This document shows, piece by piece, positions 48,101-60,100 of a stretch of DNA of 64,000 nucleotides (its first letter is position 1; every line of letters begins with the position of its first letter). A program made the position numbers and the translations under genes. The stretch lies in contig JAFDVI010000021.1 of assembly GCA_018269055.1 (NCBI GenBank), forward strand, positions 42,472 to 106,471, written 5' to 3'. Below the pieces are notes generated by a model. That model was not told where the DNA came from and searched no databases. It saw only the letters and a program-made list of their open reading frames with translations. This DNA is from Acidobacteriota bacterium. Its GTDB lineage: Bacteria; Acidobacteriota; Blastocatellia; RBC074.

Positions 48101-51100
48101 TACAAGATCACCGTTTCAAACGCCGGCCCATCCAATTCGACTGGCACAACGACAGTCAACGAAACCTTCCCGACGGGCATCACCGGTTACAGCATCAACG
48201 CCGGTTCCACGCCGGGTTGGAGTTGTAACGGCACAGCGCCCAATGTGGTTTGCACCAATTCCAATTCCATCGTGTCCGGCGGCAACAGCATGCTGATTCT
48301 GGATGTGAACATTTCCTCGTCGGCGGCCAACCCCTTGGGCGGCAACATCGTTTCGGTCTCGAACCCGAACGAATGTCCAAGCTGCACGGGCGGCAACGGG
48401 CCGACCACCACGCCGACCACACCGCTCAGCACCAGCTTTGATCTGACGATTGCGAAGATGGCGCAGGGAACTTTCGTGGCGGGCGGCAGCGGCCAATACA
48501 AGATCACCGTGTCGAACGCAGGGCCATCCGATTCGTCTGGAACGACAACCGTCACCGACACGTTGCCTGCGGGCGTGACCGGCTACAGCGTCAATGCCGG
48601 TTCAACCAGCGGTTGGACTTGCACAGGCGCAGTCCCGAACGTCAGTTGCACCAACAGCGGCGTGATCGTCGCGGGCGCAAACAGCATGTTGATTTTGGAT
48701 GTGACGCTGGCTGCGAATGCATCGAATCCGTTGGCGGCAAACACCGCCACGGTCAGCAACGCAGGCGATTCCAATGCGGGGAATAATGGCCCAGCATCCA
48801 GCGGCACAACGCCTGTGGTCAACAACTTCGATCTTTCAATTACAAAAGTCGCCCAGGGCGCGTTTACCGCCGGAGGCAGCGGCCAATACAAAATCACGGT
48901 TGCCAATGCCGGTCCGTCGAACTCCACGGGCACGACAACGGTTAACGAGACCTTGCCTGCGGGCATTACGGGCTACAGCGTGAACGCCGGTTCTTCCCCC
49001 GGATGGACCTGCATCGGCGTTGTGCCGAACGTGACCTGTACGAATGGCAACGCGATTCCGGCCAGCGGCAATTCCATGTTGCTGTTGGATGTGACGCTGT
49101 CGTCAAACGTCAGCAGTCCGTTGGCAACCAACACCGCCACGGTCAGCAATCCTGGCGACACAAACATGACCAACGACGGCCCAGCCACCAGTGGCACAAC
49201 GCCTGTGACATACAGCTTTGACCTTTCCATTGCGAAAGTGTCGCAGGGGACGTTCGTTGCTGGCGGCGGCGGTCAATACAAGATCACGGTTGCAAACGCC
49301 GGGCCCTCCATTTCGACCGGTACCACGACGGTTGCGGATACGCTGCCAGCGGGCGTGACTGGATATTCGGTCAACGCAGCTTCCAGCCCTGGCTGGTCGT
49401 GCGCGGGCACAGTCCCGAACGTGTCATGCACCAACACGACCGCAATTCCATCAGGCAGCAATCTGATGTTGTTGCTGGATGTTCAAATCAGCGCCGGAGC
49501 GCCGAATCCGTTGCCGGTCAACACGGCTTCGGTCAGCAACCCTGGCGACACGAACGCGGCCAACAACGGCCCTGTCACCAGCGGCTCACCCACTGCGCTG
49601 GCTGCCAACTTCGATCTGTCCGTCACCAAAACGGCACTGGGCAGTTTTACTGCCGGAGGCACCGGCATGTATCAGATCACCGTCTCGAATGCCGGGCCGT
49701 CCAATTCGACCGGCACCACGACGGTCACCGAAACGCTGCCCGCAGGCATTACCGGCTATAGCGTGGGAGGGGGTTCGACACCCGGCTGGACGTGCACGGG
49801 CAGCGTTCCCAATGTCACCTGCACCAATCCAAACTCAATTCCGGCGGGCGGACCCAGCGTGCTGTTCCTAAACGTCACGGTGGCCTCCAGCGCGACGGGC
49901 AGTTTGGCGGCGAATTTGGTGACTGTCAGCAATCCGGGCGATGTCAACAATGGCAATAACGGGCCGTCATCCAGCGGCCCCACGCCGGTTTCGACGTCAT
50001 TCGATTTGCAAGTGGCGAAGACGACCGTCGGGACATTCACGGCAGGCGGCGCAGGCCGATACAAGATGACCGTGACCAACAACGGGCCTTCGGATTCGTC
50101 GGGCACAACGACGCTCAATGATTTGTTGCCCGCTGGAATCACTTCATATTCGGTCAACGCAGGTTCCAGCCCCGGTTGGGCATGCTTCGGTTCCGTTCCG
50201 GGTGTTACCTGCACCAATTCCAACGTCATCACGTCGGGCAGCAACAGCATGCTGATTCTGGACGTCCAGATTTCTCCCAACGCATCAAATCCAATCGGCA
50301 GCAATCAGGTAACGATTTCGAATCCGAACGAATGCTGCCCGGCCAACAACGGCCCGATTGGCGTTCCTCCGACGCCGCTCGATGCAGTCTTTGATCTGAC
50401 CATCGCCAAAGTACCCGTCGGCACCTTTACCAAAGGCGGCAGCGGCCAATACAAGATCACTGTTTCAAATGCCGGCCCGTCCAACTCTTCGGGGACGACG
50501 ACCGTGGCGGACACGCTGCCTGCTGGCGTCACCGCGTACAGCGTCAATGCCAGCTCAACCGCCGGGTGGACGTGTTCGGGCACGGCGCCAAACATCACCT
50601 GCGACAATCCGAACTCCATCGCGTCGGGCGCAAACAGCATGCTGGTTCTGGACGTGACGATTTCTCCGAACGCGACCAGTCCGCTCACCAGCAATTCGGC
50701 GACCGTCAGCAATCCGAGCGAAAATGCTGGCAACACGAGCAACAACGGCCCCGCAACAACCGGCACGGTTGCATTGGCAACGAGCTTTGACCTGAGCATT
50801 GCCAAGAGCGCTTCGGCAACTTTCATCGCGGGCAGCACAGGCCAATACCTGATCACCGTTCACAACAACGGCCCATCGAATTCCACCGGCACGACGACCG
50901 TGACAGAAACGCTGCCCGCAGGCGTGACGGCTTACGCGGTCAACGCCGGTTCCACGGCGGGCTGGTCGTGTTCCGGCTCTGTCCCGAACGTCACCTGCAC
51001 CAACGCGAATCCGATTCCGGCAGGGAGCGACAGCTTCCTGCGGCTGGACATCAGTATTTCAGCGGGCGCAGCAAATCCGTTGCCGCCAAATACCGTCGCG

Positions 51101-54100
51101 ATGAGCAATCCGGGCGATACGAACGCGGCCAACAATGGCCCGGTTTCGACGCCCGCGACGACGCTCAATTCGGTCTTTGACCTGACGGCGACGAAGGTGG
51201 CGAATACTGCCTTCGTAGCCGGAGGCACAGGGCAGTACAAGATCACCGTCACCAACAACGGCCCGTCCAATTCAACCGGTACGACGACCGTGGCGGAAAC
51301 GCTTCCTGCAGGCGTAACGGGATATTCGGTCAATGGCGGTTCGACGCCGGGCTGGACGTGTACCGGCACAGTTCCGAACATCACTTGCTCCAATCCGAAT
51401 GTAATTAACGCGACGGCGACCAGCATGTTGTTGCTCGACGTGAACATCGCAGCCAACGCGGCGAATCCGCTGCCCGTCAACATTTTCTCCGTATCGAATC
51501 CGGCGGAATGTCCCTCCTGTCTGTCGGACGATGGGCCGTTCACCTCGCCGCCGGTTCCGCTGACGACCAGCTTCGATTTAACCGCCACGAAGACGGCGCA
51601 AGGCAGCTTCGTGCCGGGCGGTTCAGGACAGTACAAGATCACGGTTTCGAACGCCGGGCCATCCAATTCCACCGGCACGACGACCGTGACGGAAACGCTG
51701 CCTGCGGGCGTGACGGGTTATAACGTCAATCCGATTTCCAATCCGGGTTGGACGTGCACGGGCAGCGTGCCGAACGTCACCTGCACCAATGCCAATTCAA
51801 TTCCGGCGGGCGGCAACAGCGTACTGGTGCTGGATGTGAACATCGCAGCCAATGCCACGAATCCGCTGGGGGCCAACCTGATCACGGTGTCGAATCCCGA
51901 CGAATGCCCAAGCTGCAACTCGAACAACGGGCCTACTTCCAGTGGCACGACGCCATTGACGCCGAGCTTCGATCTGACAATCGCAAAGGTCGCGCAAGGC
52001 ACGTTCACCGCGGGCGGCATGGGACAATACAAGATCACCGTCACCAACAGCGGCCCGTCCAACACAACGGGCACGACAACCGTGACCGACACCTTGCCTC
52101 CGGGCATAACCGGTTACGCCGTCAATCCCGGTTCGACGGCGACCTGGGTCTGCGGCGGCGCAGTTCCGAACTTGACCTGCACCTTCACCAATTCGATTGC
52201 ATCCGGCACGAATAGCATTCTGGTGTTGGATGTGATGATCGCGCCCGGTGTGACGGGAGTGCTGGCGGCCAACAACGCCGCAGTGTCCAACCCGAACGAA
52301 TGTGCGACGTGCGGCAGTGACAATGGCCCTGTTTCCAGCGGCACCACGCCTGTCACCACCAACTTTGACTTGAGTGTGACCAAGGTGGCACAAGGCACGT
52401 TCCGTGCGGGCGGCACAGGCCAATACGTGATCACTGTCTCGAACGCTGGCCCGTCCAATTCGGCAGGCACCACGACCGTGACCGAAACGTTCCCAACGGG
52501 CATCAGTGGTTATGCAGTGAATTTCACCTCGACTCCGGGTTGGACCTGCACAGGGTCAGTTCCAAACGTAACCTGCACCAACGCGAATTCGATTGCGGCT
52601 GGCGGAACCAGCACGCTTGTGCTGGATGTGTCAGTGGCTTCGACTGCGCTGAACCCGATCAACGGCAATACGGTCAGCATCAGCAACCCGAACGAATGCG
52701 CAGGTTGCTCAACCGGCAATGGTCCTGTGACCACGCCGCCGACGCCGGTGCTGAAAGACACAGGGCAGATTTTGAGCTTCCAGTTGACCGATCCGCTGGC
52801 CTGCACTTCGCCGGGCAACACGATCAACGGATTTGCCACGCTGACCAATCCGAACGCCGCGCCGGCCAACGCGGTACTGAACTTTGCGTTACCCGCAAAC
52901 CTGACGGGATTGCCCGGCACCTGCACGGTCACGCCGAACATCGGCACCTGCACCGTCACGGCTTCAACCGTGACGTGGACGGGCGCACTGGCAGGCGGCG
53001 GGTCGGTTCAGGTCAATTACCAGGCGCAGATCGCATCGAACGTTGCGCCGGGCGCGACGATTTGCGTCACCAGTTCCGCTTCCTTTGACGGTGGCGCGCC
53101 GCAATCCGTGCAGGCTTGTACGGTCGTCAACTGTCCGGTCGCCGATGTTGCGATCACCAAGACCGATGGCGCGACGAGCGTTGCGCCGGGCGGAACAACA
53201 ACCTACACCATCGTTGTCACCAACAACGGAACCGGTTCGGTCAACGCCGCCAAAGTCGTAGACACCATGCCCGCTGCGCTGACCAACGTCAGTTGGACGT
53301 GCGTGGCATCTGCGGGTTCCACCTGTAACGCGCAAAACGGAACCGGCAACATCAACACGACGGCGAACCTGAGTCCGGGCGGCACGGCGACCTACACCGT
53401 AACAGGCACCGTTTCCGGTACGGCCACGGGCACGCTGGTCAACACGGCGACGGTCAGTGTTCCCAACTCCATCATTGATCCGAACACGGCGAACAATTCC
53501 GCGACGGACACCGACACCCTGACGCCGCAAGCCGATCTTTCAATCACCAAAAATGATTCGGCAGACCCGGTAGCGGCGGGAACCAACGTCACCTACACGT
53601 TGACGGTCAATAACGCCGGGCCTTCGACGGCACAGAACGTCGTGGTCAGCGATCCGCTGCCTGCGGGTCTGACCTTCGTCGGCGTCAGCACCAACAACGC
53701 CGCCTTTACCTGCTCCAACTCGGCAGGAACCGTGACTTGCAACGCGGCCAGTCTGGCTTCGGGCGCTTCGGCGACGATCAGCATTGTCGCGCAGGTCAAT
53801 TCCAGCGTGGCGGGCGGAACGACGCTGTCCAACACAGCGACGATTTCCAGTCTGATTGCTGATCCGAGTTCGGCCAACAACAGCGACACCGAAACCACGG
53901 CCATCACCAGCCAGGGCGTTGTCGCGCTTCGCAAACAAGTGACGGGAATTCTGCCCGGGCAAACGCCGACGTTCTCGGCGGGCGATCTGGTCAGTTACAC
54001 GATCTCCGTCGAAAACACCGGCAGCAGCGACGGCATGCTCAGCGCTGCCGGCATCAGCGACACGCTGCCCGCGGGCACGACGTTCCATTCGTTTGCCGGA

Positions 54101-57100
54101 ACAGGCATTCTGGGCGGGTCGGCTTGCAGCATGAACGCGGGTTTGACGGCGTTGACCTGTTTGCCCAGCGGCAAGATTCCCGCCGGGACAAGCTTCGCAT
54201 CGAATTCCGTCACGCTGGTGTTGAAGATCAACGCGAACTTCACGCCAGGCAGTTTGACCAACACGGCCACGGCCAACGTGACCAACAATCCCGCGGGCAA
54301 TCAGAACCTGTCGTCCGCAGCAACGGTAACGGTGGTCAGAGAACCTGATCTGGCCCTGGACAAGACCGGGCCTGCTTACGTGAAGGCGGGTCAGGAATTC
54401 ATCTATACGGTGAAGTTGACGAATAAAGGGCCAAGTGTAGCCAGCGCCGGGGCAACTATGAAAGATACGTTGCCGACAGGGCTGACGTACGTTGGCACAA
54501 CGGTGAGCGGCGCAGGCAGCTTTACCTGCACGTTCTCTTCGCCGGATGTGACCTGTACCTCCGCCGCGACATTGGCAGTCGGCAGCACGACAACGTTCTC
54601 CGTTCGTGTGCGCGCCAACGCCAATCTGGCGAGCCAGACAAACTTGAACAACGTGGCGGTGGCGACCGTGGCGTCGCCCGACGTGGAATCCAACACGGCG
54701 AACAACACTGACAGCTTCACGTCGGTGGTGACGACGGGCGCGGATTTGATCTTGACCAAGTCTGCCGACCGCACGACGGTCACTTCCGGAACGTCGAACA
54801 ACAGCATTACCTACACGATCAACATCAGCAACAACGGCCCGTCAGACGCCAATCTGACGCGCGTCGAAGACCAGTTGCCCGCCAACGTCACGCTCGACAC
54901 GACGTTTGGCACGAGCGGATTCGTCGTGACGCCACAAGCATCGTTCTCGCCGGGAGGCGTGGCGGCTGCGCCGCCGCAACCCACTGGCGCGACTTGCGGC
55001 ATCAGCCCGGCAGGTTCCGGACGCATCGTTTGCACGGTGGACAACAGCGGCAACGGCGCAGGCAACACGATGCTGGCTGGACAAGCGTTGCAGATCCAGT
55101 ATCGCGTCTTGGTTCCGGCGGGCGTTCCGCTCGGCACGGCAATCATCAACGGCGCACGCGTGGCTTCGTTCGATCCGAACGCCACGCCCGATCCGAACAG
55201 CGCCAACAATGCGTTCGCCGCCCAAGTCACCGTGGCGCAAGGCGCTGACCTGAGCGTTGTCAAAGACGTTGACACAGACCTGGACGGCAATTTCGCCGAC
55301 AACGGCCAGCCTGTGCTTGCCGGACAATTGGTGGATTACCGGTTGACGATCAACAACCTGGGGCCGAGCGACGCCGCGAATGTGGTGTTGACTGATGCCT
55401 TGCCCGCCAATGCGCGATTCGTTTCGGTGAACGCAGGCGGTTCAGGATTTGTATGCACGCCACCATCTGCAGGCTCGACGGGCGGAACACTCAGTTGTAC
55501 GCGCAGCGTCCTGCCGCCATCGGCAACCAACCAGAACCCGCCGCCCGCGGGCTTGCCGCCTGTAACGATCATCGTCCGGGTGCAGGTTGACCCATCGGCG
55601 ACCACTGGCAATCTGGTCAACAGCGCCAGCATTTCCACCAGCACGGTTGATCCGACCAGCGGTAACAACAGCAGTTCGGTCAGCAACCCGATCAACACGG
55701 CCTCGACCGTGGACAAGATCAAATCAGCGCAACCCGACCCGGTGGTTGCGGGTGAAAACCTGACCTACACCTTGACCGTGGTCAATCGCGGCCAAAGCGA
55801 TGCGGCGGGCGTAGTTCTGACCGATGTGCTGCCCGCTTCGACCAGCTTCGTTTCCTACAGCGGTACGGGAGCGTTTGCTTCGCCGGGCACCTGCACGTTC
55901 AACAGCGGCACTTCGACGCTGACCTGCAATCCGCACGGAGGATCCAGCGCGGCTCCGCCCGACAAGATTCTGCGCGCGGGAGCGACCGGCACGGTGACGC
56001 TGGTGGTGAAAGTAGCGGCGAATGCGCCATCCACGATCGGCCCGAACAGCTTTGCCATCGCTTCGACAACGTCCGGCGTTGCCGGAAACTCCAATGCGGT
56101 GACGGTAGGCGTCGTTCAGAAAGCCGATCTGGCCATCACCAAAACCAACAACACTGCCAGCCTGCAGCCGGGAGCGCAGACGATCTACAACATCGTTGTC
56201 AGCAACAACGGCCCGAGCGCGGTCAACAACGCCGTCGTGAGCGATACACTGCCTGCGGCGCTGACGGGAGCGACGTGGACTTGCGTGGCTTCAAGCGGTT
56301 CTGTCTGCAACGCGGCCAGCGGTTCAGGCAGCATTGCAACGTCTGTGGATTTGTTACCGGGCGGAACGGCAACGTACACGCTGACGGCGACTGTCGCACC
56401 GGGCACGTTTGGAACGCTGACGAACACGGCGACCGTGGCGGCTGGTGCTGGCGTGATTGACCCGGCATCAGGCAATAACTCCGCGACCGATGTGGACACA
56501 GTTGCAGCGACCGCCGATCTGGCCATCACCAAGACGAACAGTGCGACCAGTCTGGTACCGGGAACGGCGACGACTTACACCATCGTCGTCACCAACAACG
56601 GCCCCGCGCCCGTCAGCAATGCGGCGGTGACAGACTTCCTGCCGTCGAATCTGATCAATGCTTCGTGGACGTGTACGGCTTCTGCCGGTTCAAGCTGCGG
56701 CGCGGGATCAGGCGCGGGCAGCATCAACACCATCGTCAACCTGGCAAACGGCGGAACGGCGACCTTTATGCTGACGGCGACCGTTGCGCCCGGAGCGACC
56801 GGCACGGTATCGAATACCGCGCGGGTTACACCGCCTGCCGGTGTGAACGATGCAAACGCCGCCAATAACCTGGCGACCGACGGACCCGATACGCTTGTAC
56901 CGACAGCGAACTTCACCATCACCAAGACGGACGGTGTCAGCAGTCTGGTTCCGGGCACGCAGACGACCTACACCATCGCTGTGACCAATACGGGCCCGAG
57001 CGCGGTCTCGAACGCGCTGGTAACTGACACGTTGCCATCGAGTCTGACGAACGCCACGTGGACGTGCGTGGCCACGGCGGGATCGAACTGCGACGCGCCG

Positions 57101-60100
57101 GTCGGTATTGGCGGCATCAACGCAACCGTTGACCTGCTGCCGGGTGGCGTGGCGACTTTCAGCCTGACGGCGAAAGTGGCTCCAGGCGCAACCGGCACGG
57201 TCGTGAACACCGCGACAGTGGCTGCGCCAGCGGGTGTGACTGATCCGAACGGCCCCGATTCGGCGACCGATACGGACACGCTTTCGCCAACGGCTGACCT
57301 GTCCATTACGAAGACCAACAACGTCAACAGTCTGGTGCCCGGCGCACAAACCAGTTACACCATCATTGTCGCCAACGCAGGCCCAAGCAGTGTCACAGGG
57401 GCAACCGTGACAGACACATTGCCCGCAACGCTGACGAACGCTTCGTGGACGTGTGTGACGTCAAGCGGTTCAAGCTGTGGACAGGCCAGCGGCACGGGCA
57501 ACATCGCCACGACCGTCAATCTTGCGCCAAACGGCACGGCGATTTACACACTGACGGCAACGGTGGCGGCGAATGCGACTGGCACATTGGCCAACACAGC
57601 AACGGTGGCAGCGCCAGCAGGCGTGACCGATGCGGCAGGCAACAATTCGGCGACCGATACCGACAATCTGACGCCAACCGCCGACTTGGCCGTCACCAAC
57701 ACCGACGGCGTGACAACGGTAACGCCGGGAACGACAACGACCTATACCGTTGTTGCCTCGAACAACGGCCTGAGCAATGTGACGGGCGCTAGCTTGAGCT
57801 TCCCGCTTCCGGCGGGCATCAGCGGCGCAACCTGGACTTGCACGGGCGCGGGCGGAGCGACCTGTCCGGCGGCTTCCGGCAGCGGCGCAATCAACGCGAC
57901 GGTCAATCTGCCTTCCGGCGGTTCGCTGACGTACGTGATCGTGGGCACCATCTCAGCGAGCCAATCCGGAAGCTTGAGCACGACGGCGACGATTTCTGCG
58001 CCGGTTGGCGTGACAGATTCCAATCTGGGCAACAACACGGCGATTGACACAGACAACGCGACGATCGTGGCTGATCTTTCGATCACCAAGACCAACGGCG
58101 CCACATCGGTCGTGCCGGGAACGATGACGACGTACACCATCGTTGTCACTAACAATGGGCCAAGCAACGTCACCGGCGCGTCGGTGATAGATACGCTGCC
58201 CGCAGCGATCACTGGGGCGACGTGGACATGCACGGCCTCGGCAGGGTCGAGCTGTGCGTCTGCCAATGGCGCGGGCAGCATCAACACCACAGTCAACCTG
58301 GCCAGCGGTGGCACGGCGACGTTCTCAGTCGTAGCAACCGTCTCGTCCAGCGCAACCGGCACGCTTGTAAACAGAGCTACGGTGGCAGCTCCGGCGGGAA
58401 CGGTTGACCCAGTGCTGAGCAATAATTCTGCGACCGATACCGACACGCTGACGCCGACCGTGGATTTGGCGATCACGAAGACCGATGGCGTGACGAACGT
58501 GGTGCCGGGCAATAACCTGACCTACACCATCGTCGTGACCAACAACGGGCCGAGCGCGGTCAATGGGGCTTCGATTTCCGATGCCTTCCCGGCCACGTTC
58601 CTGAACGCAAGTTGGACGTGTGTGGCTTCCGCCGGTTCAAGCTGTGGCGCGGCCACGGGCGGTGGAAACATCGCAACGACGGCGAATCTGCTGCCGAATG
58701 GCACGGCGACTTACACCGTCACCGGAACGGTTTCGGCCAGCGCGACCGGCACGTTGGTCAACACAGCGGCAGTCGTCGCGCCCGCAGGCGTGACCGAATC
58801 CAGCGCCGCCAACAACTCTGCGACCGACACCGATAATCTGACGCCGCAAGCCGATCTGGCGATCACCAAGAATGACAATTCGACGACGGCGGTTCCGGGC
58901 AAGACGACGACCTACACCATCGTTGTCAGCAACAACGGCCCCAGCGCAGTCAACAACGCGGTGGTGACCGATAACCTGCCCGCCGCGATCACGTCGGCAA
59001 GCTGGACGTGTGTGCCATCGCAAGGTTCCAACTGCGATGCGGTCAACGGCACCGGCAGTATCAACACAACGGTTGATCTGGCTCCGAACGGAACAGCGAT
59101 CTTCACCGTGACGGCAACCGTTGCTTCGAATGCAACGGGAACGCTGGTCAATACGGCGACGGTCGCTGCACCCGCAGGCGTAACCGATGGAACAGCGGGC
59201 AACAACTCCGCAACCGATACCGATAACCTCACCGCCCAAGCCGATCTGGCGGTGACAAACACGGACGGCGTCACGGCGGTAACGCCGGGCGGCTCGACAA
59301 CCTACGCAGTGGTTGCCTCGAACAATGGCCCAAGCGACGTGACAGGCGCAATACTGACGTATCCGCTGCCAGCGGGCATCAGCAGCGCAACCTGGACTTG
59401 CACGAGTGCGGGCGGCGCGACGTGCCCGGCGGCTTCCGGCAGCGGCGCGATCAACGCGACAGTCAATCTGCCTGCGGGTGGTTCGCTGAGCTACACCATC
59501 GTGGCCAGCATCGCGGCCAGCCAGTCCGGAAGCTTGAGCACCACGGCAACCCTGACGGCTCCTCCGGGTGTGACGGAAATCAATCTGGGCAATAACTCGG
59601 CGATTGATACCGACAACGCGACGGTGACGGCGGATCTTTCGATCACCAAGACCAATGGCGCGACGTCGGTGGTTCCTGGCACGAACACCACTTACACCAT
59701 CGTCGTCAGCAATGGCGGCCCAAGCAATGTCGCGGGCGCTTCGGTGATTGACACCTTGCCGGTGGGAATCAGCAGCGCAACATGGACGTGCGTGGCTTCG
59801 GGCGGTTCAAACTGCGGCGCAGCCAACGGCACGGGCAACCTCAACACAACGGTGAATCTGGCCAGCGGCGGCACGGCAACGTTCACCGTCGTGGCGGCGA
59901 TCTCGTCCAGCGCAACCGGCACGTTGATAAACACCGCGACAACGGCGGTTCCGGCAGGAGCGGTTGATCCGAATCCCGGCAACAACGCCGCGACCGATAC
60001 CGACACGCTGACGCCGACCGTGGATCTGGTGATTACCAACACCGACGGCGTGACGACAGCAGTGCCGGGCAACAACCTGACGTACACGGTTGTCGCCACC

